The notes: generated from the letters alone by a model not told the origin. 64,000 nt of DNA from Agromyces bauzanensis (GCF_014645655.1 NZ_BMMD01000020.1:1-64000), one strand, 5' to 3'; counted from the stretch's first letter, positions 46,161 through 55,110 are shown. Program-made: numbers and translations.

Positions 46161-46430
46161 TCAGTGCTCCACGCTGAGGCCGTGGCCGAAGCAGAGCAGC
46201 GGTCGGCGGTGTCGAACGGCACGTCCGGCAGGTTCGCCTCGACGGCAGCCATGCTGCGCGGCAGGTCGAACGGAGGCGTCCATTGGGCTGCGCGGCACCG
46301 GTGAGCACGCCGAGCAGCGCGGCGGCGCTGTCACCGTAGTTGCCCACCGCGGCTGCCGCGACGTCGACGATCGGTGTGAGGATGCCGGGACGGCCCAGGT
46401 ACACGCCTACGATGGTCGGCACGATGGCGG
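46161..46430 (-). pseudogene. C-terminal fragment of a family 3 glycoside hydrolase
   Basis: On the minus strand the frame reads VPTIVGVYLGRPGILTPIVD, then NYGDSAAALLGVLTGAAQPN; after a frame slip FDLPRSMAAVEANLPDVPFD and CFGHGLSVEH appear, ending at TGA (complement of 46161-46163). This is the last 90 or so residues of a GH3 beta-glucosidase-type protein, with at least two frameshifts and the catalytic domain missing. Confidence 0.65.
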
Positions 46431-46505
46431 CGACACGGTATCCCGGTGTTGCCGGTGATCTCGGATGTTCTCCTCATCGCAGGCTCGGCGCGCGTGGTCA
46501 CTGGC

Positions 46506-46531
46506 CTATACTTCAGCCATGGCTGTATAGT
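46506..46531 (+). promoter_or_regulatory. cmtR-type operator and promoter
   Basis: Two overlapping inverted repeats lie just before cmtR: CTATAC (46506-46511) with GTATAG (46525-46530), and the perfect palindrome CAGCCATGGCTG (46514-46525). TATAGT (46526-46531) makes a good -10 that would place the transcript start at the GTG (46538), so the mRNA is probably leaderless and repressor binding would cover the promoter. Confidence 0.65.
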
Positions 46532-46537
46532 CATCGG

Positions 46538-46894
46538 GTGCTGACTATTGCGACCGGCGTGGACGCGATGAATCGGCTCGGCCGCGCGATGGCCGATCCG
46601 ACGCGTTCACGAATCCTGATGACGCTGCTGGATGGGCCGAGCTACCCGGCGATGCTCTCGCGGGAGCTGGGGCTGACGCGGTCGAACGTGTCGAATCATC
46701 TGGCGTGCCTGCGTGATTGCGGCATCGTGGTCACGGAGCCGGAGGGGCGGCAGACCCGGTACGAGATCTCGGACCCGCACCTGACCCGCGCGCTCACCTC
46801 GCTGCTCGAGGTGACCCTCGCGGTTGACGAGAACGCGCCGTGCATTGATCCGTCGTGCTCAGTGCCGGGCTGCTGTGGGGCGCCGGCCCAGTGA
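46538..46894 (+). CDS. cmtR: ArsR-family metal sensor, CmtR-like
   Basis: A 118-residue winged-helix repressor. The helix-turn-helix is LTRSNVSNHLACLRDCG, and cysteines fall at 57, 61 and 102, exactly the Cd/Pb ligands known in Mycobacterium tuberculosis CmtR, with further Cys at 107, 112 and 113 in a C-terminal tail. Cadmium/lead-induced derepression is inferred. It starts with GTG at 46538. Its stop overlaps the transporter start as GTGA. Confidence 0.9.
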   Translation: MLTIATGVDAMNRLGRAMADPTRSRILMTLLDGPSYPAMLSRELGLTRSNVSNHLACLRDCGIVVTEPEGRQTRYEISDPHLTRALTSLLEVTLAVDENAPCIDPSCSVPGCCGAPAQ

Positions 46895-47541
46895 GCCAGA
46901 CAATCACGACCGAACGGCGCGCCACGCTGCACCACCGCGTCCGCGTGATCGTGGGCTTCACGATCGCGTACAACGTGCTGGAGGGGATCATCGCGGTCTC
47001 CGCCGGCGCCGCCGCCTCATCGGCGGCCCTCATCGGTTTTGGTCTCGACTCGTTCATCGAGGTGCTCTCGGCCGTGGCCGTGGCGTGGCAGTTCACCCGG
47101 AAGAATCCTGAACGCTGGGAGAAGCCGACCGTCCGGGCGATCGGGATCGCGTTCTTCACCCTCGCCGCGTACGTGACGGTCGACGCGATCCTCGCGCTCA
47201 CCGGCGTCGAGCCCGTCGAACACAGCTCCCTCGGCATCGCCGTCGCCCTCGCGAGCCTGGTGATCATGCCCGCTTTGGCGTGGTTCCAGTTCCGCACCGG
47301 CCGCGAGCTCGAGTCCCGCAGCGTGCAGGCCGACGCCAAGCAGCTGCTGCTGTGCATCTACCTCTCCGGGACCGTGCTGATCGGCCTGCTGCTGAACTCC
47401 CTCTTCGGCTGGACATGGGCGGACTCGGTCGCCGCACTTGTCGTTGCGGCCCTCGCTGTGCGCGAGGGTATCGAAGCGTGGCGTGGCGACGTCGAATCAC
47501 CCGTCGCGCTCTTCGAGGAAATGGATGAGGAGGTGAATTGA
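46891..47541 (+). CDS. Cation efflux protein (CDF-like), in the cmtR operon
   Basis: A 216-residue membrane protein with about six helices. TM1-2 contain the metal-site-like GFGLDSFIEVLSAVAVAWQF, and a late Asp appears in TWADSVAALVVAALAVREGIEAW, as in cation-diffusion-facilitator proteins, but the long cytoplasmic C-terminal domain is missing. The sensor upstream suggests Cd, Pb or Zn export. The GTG start at 46891 overlaps the cmtR stop by four bases, and the stop overlaps the small Cys-rich frame as TGATG. Confidence 0.85.
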   Translation: MSQTITTERRATLHHRVRVIVGFTIAYNVLEGIIAVSAGAAASSAALIGFGLDSFIEVLSAVAVAWQFTRKNPERWEKPTVRAIGIAFFTLAAYVTVDAILALTGVEPVEHSSLGIAVALASLVIMPALAWFQFRTGRELESRSVQADAKQLLLCIYLSGTVLIGLLLNSLFGWTWADSVAALVVAALAVREGIEAWRGDVESPVALFEEMDEEVN

Positions 47542-47600
47542 TGGACTGTTGCGACCCGACCTTCTGCCCGGCCGAGCTGTGCGGCCAGGACTGCTGCTAG
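47541..47600 (+). CDS. 19-residue six-cysteine peptide, third gene of the cmtR operon
   Basis: ATG 47541 shares its A with the transporter stop (TGATG) and is preceded at 7 bases by a near-perfect ribosome site AGGAGG (47528-47533). The frame encodes MDCCDPTFCPAELCGQDCC and stops at TAG 47598-47600. Six of 19 residues are cysteine, spaced CC-x4-C-x4-C-x3-CC. I recognise no family. By context it could be a miniature metal-binding peptide (metallothionein-like) for the metal handled by the sensor and pump. Translation is inferred from the ribosome site and coupling only. Confidence 0.6.
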   Translation: MDCCDPTFCPAELCGQDCC

Positions 47601-47679
47601 GCGCCCCCGACCGGACCCGATCATCGAACCCTCATCTCCGTTCCTCAGGTGAGGGTTCGGTGAAGCCCGAGCGTGAACT

Positions 47680-48170
47680 CCGCCCAGACCCGGCTCGCCG
47701 ACGAGATCGTCGTGGCGGACAACGCCTCCGTGGACGACACCGCGGAGGTCGTCCGCGCGGCTGGCGCCCGGGTCGTGGCCGAGACGGAGCCCGGCATCTG
47801 GCCGGCGTCCGCGCGGGGCTACGACGAGGCGACCGGCGACCTGATCCTGCACCTGGGCACCGACTCCCCGCCTGCGGCCGACTGGATCGAACGGGCGGAG
47901 GCGAACCTGATCGGCGAGGATGCCGCAGACATCCTGGATCGGAAGGCCGACCTTCTACGGTCCGCATCGCGCCGCACCCGGCTGGCAACCGGATCTACCT
48001 GGGAGCGATGCGCTGGGCCGTCGAGCCCTGTCCCGGGCATCCGCGGGTGTTCGGCTCCCGCCTGGGGACGCGCCGGGAGGCGTGGGCCGAGCTCCGCACC
48101 CGAGTCCACCGCCACGACCCCACCGGCCGTTCGCCAATTTCCGACCAGCCGCTCCCATATTCCCGGCGGG
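47680..48170 (+). pseudogene. Family 2 glycosyltransferase, broken in several frames
   Basis: A first frame reads AQTRLADEIVVADNASVDDT, VVAETEPGIWPASARGYDEA and HLGTDSPPAADWIERAEANL. It then breaks near 47910; another frame carries FYGPHRA, and a third carries RIYLGAMRWAVEPCPGHPRV and GTRREAWAELRTRVHRHDPT. The pieces are in correct order for a GT2 enzyme but lack the N-terminal strand and are split by at least two frameshifts. It resembles the GT2 gene at 43.5 kb. Confidence 0.7.
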
Positions 48171-48322
48171 GCGAACGAGTCCTCGGATCGCACGCAATTC
48201 CGTTCCTGCGAGCATCATGCGGCATCCCTCGCACGTCTGCCCGCACAGCAGTGCGGTCCCGGATCGCGGCGATTCCGCGGCGAACGGGCGCTCGGCGCCC
48301 AAGAAGTGGGACGATTCGTCGT

Positions 48323-48946
48323 GTGAGAGCTTGGTTCGTCTCCGTGGCGCTGCTGGCGGTGGCGATCTCGGCGACCCTCCTGTCGGACGTGATCATCCAG
48401 TCGGGATTCCCCGACCGGCCCCGGCCGCGCGACCTGCTGTTCGAGCTACTGCCCTACGTCGGCTGGGTCCGCTACCTCACGCTGATCGCGCTCGTCATCG
48501 GCTTCGCGCTCTTTCTGTATTACGCCGTGCGTCATGAGCCGACGAGGATCCCCGAGTTCGTCGCCGTGTACGCAGTGTTCTACCTCCTCCGGGCCGCTCT
48601 GGCGGTGCTCACGCCCCTGGCCTCGGCGCAGGGCGACGGCCCGTTCGTGTTCCCCATGCAGCAGTACGGCATGTTCCCGTCCGGCCACGCCGGCGTGGCC
48701 CTCGTCACCACACTCCTCACCTCGGCCGTGCGCGCCCCGTGGTTGCACCGCATCGAGGGGATGCTGACCGCTGTGATCTGCGTCAGCCTGCTGCTGGCCC
48801 ATGGCCATTATTCGATCGACATCGCCGGCGGGATGCTGCTGGGCTTCTTCGTCGTGCAGGTCTGGGAACGCGGGACGCTGTTCCGCCCCCTGAAGCGCCT
48901 CATGGGCCGTGACCCGGGGCCGGTCTCCCGACCTCGCTCTCGGTGA
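48323..48946 (+). CDS. PAP2-family (sphingomyelin-synthase-like) membrane phosphatase
   Basis: A 207-residue protein with about five helices. The catalytic pair is visible as FPSGHAGVAL (about residue 118) and HGHYSIDIAGG (about 160), the SGH...HYxxD pattern of PAP2 and sphingomyelin-synthase-like phosphatases. Lipid-phosphate dephosphorylation or head-group transfer is expected. The GTG start at 48323 is the first suitable one after the GT2 relic; no strong ribosome site is seen. Confidence 0.78.
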   Translation: MRAWFVSVALLAVAISATLLSDVIIQSGFPDRPRPRDLLFELLPYVGWVRYLTLIALVIGFALFLYYAVRHEPTRIPEFVAVYAVFYLLRAALAVLTPLASAQGDGPFVFPMQQYGMFPSGHAGVALVTTLLTSAVRAPWLHRIEGMLTAVICVSLLLAHGHYSIDIAGGMLLGFFVVQVWERGTLFRPLKRLMGRDPGPVSRPRSR

Positions 48947-48991
48947 CTCAGAACGGCGAGGGGATGCCGCCGCGGGAGGCGACCGCCCCTC

Positions 48992-50054
48992 TCAGTCGAC
49001 CTGTGCCGGCTCGGCGTCCGCCTGGTCGTCGAGCGTGGCGCGCAGGGTGGTGACCACGCTGATCGCGGGGTGCACCGAGCGGTGCACCGGGCAACGATCT
49101 GCGATCCGGGTCAGACCCTCGCGCTGCTCGTCCGTGAGCGCTCCGGTGATCGAGATCGCCCGGAGGATTCGGTCGACCTCGCCGGTCGACGCGTGGCAGT
49201 CGGTGCAGGATGCCGCGGGGACCTTCGATCGTCGCATCGAGACCTCGATGCGACCGACCGGCCACTGCTTTCCGATCGGCGTACATGCGCAGCGTCATCG
49301 ACGTGCACGCGCCGAGCGCCGAGAGGAGGAAGTCGTACGGCGCCGGACCCGAGTCGGACCCCACCGGCTCCGGCTCGTCCGCAGTGAAGCGGTGGCGGCC
49401 GACCGCGACATCCTGCCCGAACGGGCGCCGTTCGTTCTCGCCGACCACCACGACCCCGGGTTCGGGGTCGGGCTCCGGCGCAACCGGCACCGGACGTACT
49501 GCGGCGGGCTCGAGGTCGTGCGAGTGCGCGTCGGGGTCGACGGCGTACCGGCCGGCCCACGCGCCGATCACCCCGGCCGCGAACTCGGCATCGCTCCGCC
49601 GGCTCAGCAGGTGGAGCACGTGCCGCGGGTCCGCCGGAGCGCCGATCGTCGCGATCGCCCGCACCTCGGGGATCCTCGCCGCAGCCGCGAGGACGGCGAC
49701 ACCGCCCAGCGAGTGACCGAGCAGCAGGGTCGGGGCACGGTACCGGTCGCGGACGTGGTCCGCCGCCCGGACCAGGTCCTCCACGTTGGAGGAGAACGTG
49801 GTCCGAGCGAACGCGCCGGCCGACTGCCCGATCCCCGTGAAGTCGAACCGGAGCACGGCGATGCCGTGCGCGGTGAGCGCGCGGGCGATGCGGGTGACCG
49901 CGACGGCATCCTTGCCGCAGGTGAAGCAGTGCGCGAAGATCGCGTACGCCAGCGGGGTGCGGCCCGGCGATTCGAGCCGGCCCGCCAGGGTGTCGCCGAG
50001 CGCGCCGGCGAACGCCTCCCTGGTCGGTGGGGTCAGGTTCCCGGTAATGGTCAG
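48992..50054 (-). pseudogene. Alpha/beta-hydrolase-OsmC fusion with one frameshift and no normal start
   Basis: Normally about 400 residues, a hydrolase joined to an OsmC peroxidase-like domain. Read from 50054: FAHCFTCGKDAVAVTRIARA, RFDFTGIGQSAGAF, the nucleophile LLLGHSLGGVA, then the OsmC Cys in LLSALGACTSMTLRMYADRK. There an extra A (plus-strand TTT at 49269-49271) shifts the frame; the other frame continues SKVPAASCTDCHASTGEVDR and DRCPVHRSVHP to TCA 48992. No ATG, GTG or TTG opens the frame; CTG at 50054, overlapping the crp stop as CTGA, is the only candidate. It is either decayed or mis-sequenced with a CTG start. Confidence 0.75.
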
Positions 50055-50836
50055 GACATCCGCTTCGAGAGGATGGCGAGCCCGTCGAGGTCGAGCAGGA
50101 TGATCCGGCCGCGTGCTTGGCGGATCAGCCCACGCGCGCCCAGCTCGGCCATCGCCTTGCTGGTCGATTCGCGCGTCGCGGCGAGCAGCCCGGCGAGCTG
50201 GTCGTGAGTGAGGCGGATCATCACGTACCCCTGACGCGTCCGACGCTGCGACTCGGCCAGCCGGACCAGGGTGCTCGCCAACCGTGCGAGCAACGGCCGC
50301 AACGCCAGGTCGGTCAGCCGCTCCTCGAGCAACGCCACCTGTTCGCCGAGGATCCGGGAGATCCGGATCGCGATGCGCGGGTCGGCCAGCAGGTACCGTT
50401 CGACCTCCAGCACGCTGAGCTGGCAGATCTGGGTCTCCTCGATGGCCTCGGCGTAGTTGTCGTACATCCGCTGGCCGACCAGGAGCATCTCGCCGAACAC
50501 CGCACCCGGCTCGAGGATCGCCATCGTGAGCGCCTTGCCGTCTTCGGTGACCCGGAAGATCCGCACCCGTCCGGCCTTCAGGATGAACAGCGCCGTGATC
50601 GGCTGGCTCTGGCTGAAGATCAGCTCCCCGGCATGGAACGTGCGCGCGGGAGCCGTCCTGTCGAACGCCTCGATCTCCGCCGGGGTGAGATCGGCGAACA
50701 GGTCCACCTCGCTGAGGCAGCTGAACGGCTCATCGGCCGACGCGCGCAACGGGTTCACCTCCCGCCGGTCCGGCGCCCACGGGCGCTCCGGTGCGGGAGG
50801 TGCCGAGGTGATGTCCATGGCGCACTGTTCCATCAT
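50051..50836 (-). CDS. Crp/Fnr-family transcriptional regulator
   Basis: A 261-residue regulator: a cyclic-nucleotide-binding-type beta barrel in about residues 40-165 (GELIFSQSQPITALFILKAG, ILEPGAVFGEMLLVGQRM) and a Crp helix-turn-helix at about 205-240 (IRLTHDQLAGLLAATRESTS). There is no Fe-S cysteine cluster as in Fnr. The start at 50836 is favoured because it overlaps the stop of the upstream membrane gene; ATG 50818 is possible. It lies between two frameshifted genes but is itself intact. Confidence 0.85.
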   Translation of the reverse strand: MMEQCAMDITSAPPAPERPWAPDRREVNPLRASADEPFSCLSEVDLFADLTPAEIEAFDRTAPARTFHAGELIFSQSQPITALFILKAGRVRIFRVTEDGKALTMAILEPGAVFGEMLLVGQRMYDNYAEAIEETQICQLSVLEVERYLLADPRIAIRISRILGEQVALLEERLTDLALRPLLARLASTLVRLAESQRRTRQGYVMIRLTHDQLAGLLAATRESTSKAMAELGARGLIRQARGRIILLDLDGLAILSKRMS

Positions 50837-51281
50837 CGTCGCTGCCTGAGGAACGCGACCGCCACGACACCGAAAATGACGCCGTAGATCAGATGCCCCA
50901 TGAGCGACGGGAGGCTGTTCGCGTCGAACCGAACGGCGGCATGCTCATCATCAGCGGCATCAGCAGCAGCGGGCCGAGGTCCCACCACAGGGCGCCGTAC
51001 GCGAGCACGATCAGCACACCGCGGCCGTAGCCGGTGAGCACTCCGCCGAACGGCACGGTCAAGCCCAGGCCGATCGCGATCGAGATCATCATGTGGATGC
51101 CGAACCCGACCAGGGCCGAGTCGGAGCCGACCATCGAGGCGATTGTGGGCAGCATGCCCATCATCGCCATCAGCATGCCGAACACCATGCCGCCGGCGAT
51201 ACCGCCGCCGACGCCGCCGAGCACCCGCCGCCAGAACGTCGTCGTGACGCCTGACCAGTAATGGGAAGTTGCAGCGGTCAT
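50833..51281 (-). pseudogene. Small membrane protein with one frameshift, upstream of crp-family gene
   Basis: From ATG 51281 the frame encodes three or four helices rich in Gly/Met (GGIAGGMVFGMLMAMMGMLP, HMMISIAIGLGLTVPFGGVL, LGPLLLMPLMMSMPPFG). At about 50930 one base is missing and the neighbouring frame carries the expected end, FDANSLPSLMGHLIYGVIFG to FLRQRR, with its TGA overlapping the crp-family ATG. Without the shift the protein ends early with an unnatural tail. Function unknown. Confidence 0.65.
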
Positions 51282-51390
51282 GTCGAGGCCCTACTCATAA
51301 CGTGATGCGCTCAACGTAGATCCGCAGCCCGGCCGAGTTCTGCGATCCAGCACACAGACCGACGACTTGGTCGCCGCGCAGACTGGGAGC

Positions 51391-51708
51391 ATGAACATCG
51401 AGATCCTGCACATCGACGACTGCCCCAACTGGCGGGATGCCGGTCGGCTCGTCTCGCGAGCGCTCACCGACATCGGCATCACCGGAGCAACGGTGTCGTT
51501 CACGCGCATCGCCAGCCCGGCGCAGGCTGCGGCCCGACCGTTCTCGGGATCGCCGACCATCCTGATCGATGGAACCGACCCGTTCCCCACTGACGGCACG
51601 ACGGACGAGCTCGCCTGCCGCATCTACCGGGTCGACGGGCGGTTCGCCGGCATTCCGAGCGCCGAGCAGATCCGATCGGCGCTCTCGAACGCGGCAGCAT
51701 CCGCCTGA
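51391..51708 (+). CDS. Small thioredoxin-fold-like protein
   Basis: A 105-residue protein starting MNIEILHIDDCPNWRDAGRL, with the CPxW site after the first strand and FSGSPTILIDGTDPF where thioredoxin-fold proteins have the cis-Pro strand. There is only one active-site Cys. Related short proteins are found near mercury or redox genes and have been called alkylmercury-lyase-like; no such activity is implied here. ATG 51391 follows GGGAG closely. Confidence 0.65.
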   Translation: MNIEILHIDDCPNWRDAGRLVSRALTDIGITGATVSFTRIASPAQAAARPFSGSPTILIDGTDPFPTDGTTDELACRIYRVDGRFAGIPSAEQIRSALSNAAASA

Positions 51709-51865
51709 AGTCGGCATACGGGAGGATTCAGCCGACGCACAACGTCGGCCCCACCCCCAATGGCCTGCCACGCGAAGACGAGTCACGGTGATCCAGGTCA
51801 CCGTCGCCGCTCCTGCAGCGCTCGTAGCCCGGCGCCACCACATCGGAACCGACACTGGAGGAACC

Positions 51866-52185
51866 ATGAAGCCCTACTCGGAGACACCGTCCTCGCCGAA
51901 GCCGATCGAGACGAGCTCATCATGATCGAAGGCAACTGGTACTTCCCGCCCGCGAGCGTGCGGAGCGAGCATCTCGCTCAAAGCCCCACCCCGTACACGT
52001 GCCCGTGGAAGGGTGCGTGCCGGTACCTCACCGTCCGAGTCGACGGCGTCGAACTCCGCGACCGCGCCTGGACCTACCCGGATCCCTACCCGGCCGCGAT
52101 CCAGCGCGTCGGACGAGACTTCTCCGACTACGTCGCCTTCTGGAAGGAAGTCCGACTCGTCGAGGAGTCGGAACAGGCCGCCTGA
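51866..52185 (+). pseudogene. DUF427 protein with a one-base deletion at its start
   Basis: GGAGGAA precedes ATG 51866, but the frame from this ATG is wrong after two codons. If one G is restored after ATGAA (51870) it reads into LLGDTVLAEADRDELIMIEG, then NWYFPPASV, TPYTCPWKGACRYLTV, AWTYPDPYPAAIQ and YVAFWKEV, a complete DUF427 protein of about 105 residues. Internal ATG 51922 could give a shortened product but has no ribosome site. Confidence 0.7.
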
Positions 52186-52192
52186 TCCCGGC

Positions 52193-53200
52193 TCAACGCT
52201 GGAGCTCGGTGTCGGGGTGAAACGCGACCCAGGCGAACCAGAAGGTGTCGAGGAAGCGGACCGGGGTCAAGCTCTGCCCGAGGCCTGGTCCCTCGATGGC
52301 GTTGCCGAGGATGTCCCGGCGGGACCCTGTGCCGGCATCGACGAAGGTCCCGCCCTGCTTCGCGAACCGGAGCACCTCGCCGTCCAGTTCCGCATCGTAG
52401 ACGGCGACCGACCCGATCTCGGCGCCGTCGGCGATCCGAGGCATGTCCAGCGCGGACGCCTGCCCAGGAGCTTGGAACGCCACCAGGTCCCGGCCGCCGA
52501 CCGTGAGATGCGTCACGCCGTCCTCGGCCAGCCGGTCACGGGTGAGCGCGACGCGTTCCCCGCCGAGGTCGATGCCCACCACGCGCGTCTTCGCCGTGAG
52601 CCGGTCGTCGGTCGGTTCCGGGAGCGGGAAGATCGGCGACGTGCCCGGCTGGTCGTACCCGTCGTAGGGGTTGTCGCCGTACGGTCGGGAGTACCCGGTA
52701 TCGCGGGTCAGCACGAGGGCCTCCGGGTGGGCGGCGCGGAAGTCCTCCCACCCGACCGCACCTATCGGGATCGCGGTGAGCTGCGTCCCGGCGAGGAACC
52801 CGATGGAGGCCAGACCGGTCAGTTGCGGCCACAGCGATTCGGTCTGCCGGTCGTACATGACGAGGTTGTCGGCGTACAGCATGCCGGAGGTGCCGAAGCT
52901 CAGCACCCGTCCGGCCGCTTCGCGTCCGAACGCGACCCCGGAGTTGCACAGCAGGCAGTAGGTGACGGCGACCGGGACGCCGCCCACGGTGTCGTTGACG
53001 ATCTCGTGCCAGGTCATCACCTGGATCGGATAGCCCCGGGTCTCGCCGCCGACGGTGAGCGACAGGATCGGCTCGTTCGCGGTCAGCCAGTCGACCTCAT
53101 CGGCCGGTTGGAAACGCGGGTCGTCGATGGCCGGGATCCCATCGGGCGGCGGACCGCCGGAGAGAACCTCGCCTGGATCGATGAGCGGGTCGGCGCTCAT
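52193..53200 (-). CDS. DUF3179 domain protein, N-terminus truncated
   Basis: About 335 residues matching the DUF3179 family: GEVLSGGPPPDGIPAIDDPR, GYPIQVMTWHEIVND, VTYCLLCNSGVAFGRE, ESLWPQLTG and the C-terminal FWFAWVAFHP. Members normally begin with a signal peptide or lipobox; here the family match starts at about 53190, and upstream sequence belongs to another gene on the opposite strand. The export signal is therefore gone and the protein probably does not function. The start at ATG 53200 is nominal. Confidence 0.7.
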   Translation of the reverse strand: MSADPLIDPGEVLSGGPPPDGIPAIDDPRFQPADEVDWLTANEPILSLTVGGETRGYPIQVMTWHEIVNDTVGGVPVAVTYCLLCNSGVAFGREAAGRVLSFGTSGMLYADNLVMYDRQTESLWPQLTGLASIGFLAGTQLTAIPIGAVGWEDFRAAHPEALVLTRDTGYSRPYGDNPYDGYDQPGTSPIFPLPEPTDDRLTAKTRVVGIDLGGERVALTRDRLAEDGVTHLTVGGRDLVAFQAPGQASALDMPRIADGAEIGSVAVYDAELDGEVLRFAKQGGTFVDAGTGSRRDILGNAIEGPGLGQSLTPVRFLDTFWFAWVAFHPDTELQR

Positions 53201-53219
53201 CGCCTGACTGGTCTCGCGA

Positions 53220-53666
53220 GTGCTGGACGGGCTCGACGGCGCACTCGCCCGCCGGCGACGCACCCGGGATGCCGAAGACGATCCGCACAGCGAGCTCGGC
53301 GGGTTCTTCGACATCGTCGCGGACTTCGTCGTCTACGGGGGCACCGTGCTCGGCGTCGCACTGGGCGCGACGGCGGCGTACGAGGCGCCATGGTGGCCGT
53401 TCATGCTGGTGCTGCTCGCGTACTACCTCAACGGCACCGTCTTCCTCGCGTTCTCGTCGATCGCGGAACGCACCGGACGACAGATCGACGACGGCCGATC
53501 GCTGTCGTTCCTCGGCCGCATCGCCGAAGGCACCGAGACGATCGTCGTGCACAGTCTCTGGCTGATCCTGCCCTGGTTCGCGTGGCAGATCGCCGTGGTC
53601 TGGGCGGGGTTCGTCCTCGTGAGCGCCGCACAGCGGGTGGTCGCCGCGGTTCGAGTCCTGCGCTGA
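53220..53666 (+). pseudogene. CDP-alcohol phosphatidyltransferase, N-terminus missing
   Basis: 148 residues beginning at the catalytic signature: VLDGLDGALAR, then GGFFDIVADF, the D-G-x2-A-R...G-x3-D-x3-D pattern of CDP-alcohol phosphotransferases, followed by three or four transmembrane helices (YGGTVLGVALGATAAY, WPFMLVLLAYYLNGTVFLAF). A complete enzyme has 30-60 more residues with the first helix. An in-frame TGA at 53205 bars extension. It abuts the truncated DUF3179 gene head to head at about 53.2 kb. Confidence 0.68.
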
Positions 53667-53672
53667 GGAGCG

Positions 53673-55110
53673 TCAGCGGCGACCGACGACGGCGGTTCGC
53701 ACCCGCCGGAGAATCCGGATCGCAACCGCGATCGCCCCGCGGCCGAGCCGGTGTCGCACGTCGGCGACGGCGGTGTTCCAGAGCGGGTCGTTGAAGGTCG
53801 GGTACGGGTGGCTCGCGCCGGCCACGGTGCTCGTCGAGAGCCCGGCCTTCACGGCGAGGGTGAGTTCGCCGACGGTCTCCCCGGCACGCGGCCCGACGAT
53901 GGTGCCGCCGAGGATCCGACCCCTCCGGTCGACCACGATGCGCGTGTAGCCATCGATGTCCGCCTCGGCAACGGCCCGATCCGAGTGAGCGTGGTCCCAC
54001 GACACCACCCGGTGGATGCGCTCGTCCGCCTCGGAAGGCGCCAGGCCGACCGCCGCGACCTCGGGGGCGGTGAACGTCACGCGCGGGATGACCCGCGTCT
54101 CCGCCTTCCTGCGCAGCCCGAGGATCGCGTTCGTCGCCGCGACGCTGCCGTTCACGCCGGCCGTGTGGGTGAACTTCGGCAGTCCGGTGATGTCGCCGGC
54201 CGCCCAGATCCGCGGGTTCGTCGTCCTCAGCGTCGCATCGACGGTGACGTACCCGTCGGCGTCGGTGCGGACGCCCGCGCGATCGAGGCCGAGGGCGTCG
54301 ACGTGCGGCTCCCGACCCAGCGCGGCGACGATGACGTCGAACCCGACGGTGCTTCCGTCGTCGAGGGTGAGGACCCCGGACTGGCCGTCGTTCGAACTGA
54401 TCGACGCCCCGGTGCGGCCGGTGTGCACGGTCGCGCCGTCACGAATAAGTGCGTCATGGATGATCCGGCTCGCATCCTCGTCCTCCTTCGGCAGGATCCG
54501 GTGACCGCGATGCACGATCGTCACCTTTGATCCCAGCCGGGCCATCGCCTGCTCGAGTACGCATCCGATCGCCCCGCCTCCGAGCACGACGAGACGTTCA
54601 GGTAGCTCGGTCAGCTCCCAGAAGTCCTCGCTGGTGCGGAAATGCACGCGATCGGCCCCGTCGATCGCCGGGCGAGTTGGTGAGGTCCCGGTCGCGAGGA
54701 GCGCCTGCCGGAAACCGCACCTCGGTGCCGTCGACCGTGAGCGTCCGGTCGGACGTGAACCGCGCGTCGCCCGTCATCACGGCGACGTCTTCGGCCTCGA
54801 GCGCCTCCCGGGAATCCACCGGCGCGATCGTCTGGATGGCCCGATCGACCGACGCCATCGCGGTCCGGAAGGATGCGGAGCTCGAGGCCAGCGTGGCGGG
54901 TCGACCGGAGCGTGTCGCCGAGTGCACCTCGTGGGCCGCGGCGATGAGTGCCTTGGACGGCACGCACCCCGTCCAGAGGCAGTCACCACCGAGCCGTGCG
55001 CGCTCGACCAGCAGCACCGACGCGCCGAAGCCCGCCGCGGTCTTGCTCGCGACGAGCCCCGCGCTTCCCCCACCGATGACCACGAGGTCCCATACCGCCG
55101 AGTCCGGCAT
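53673..55110 (-). pseudogene. Pyridine nucleotide-disulfide oxidoreductase (mercuric-reductase-like), one frameshift
   Basis: From ATG 55110: FAD motif DLVVIGGGSAGLVASKTAA and the redox disulfide GGDCLWTGCVPSKAL. At 54712-54714 an extra base in an AAA/TTT run shifts the frame in VRF|RQALLATGTSPTRPA. The second frame continues with the NAD motif LVVLGGGAIGCVLEQAMARL, IWAAGDITGLPKFTHTAGVN, and the dimer-interface AGASHPYPTFNDPLW to 53673. Restored length is about 479 residues, normal for the family. Apart from one base it looks intact. Confidence 0.78.
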
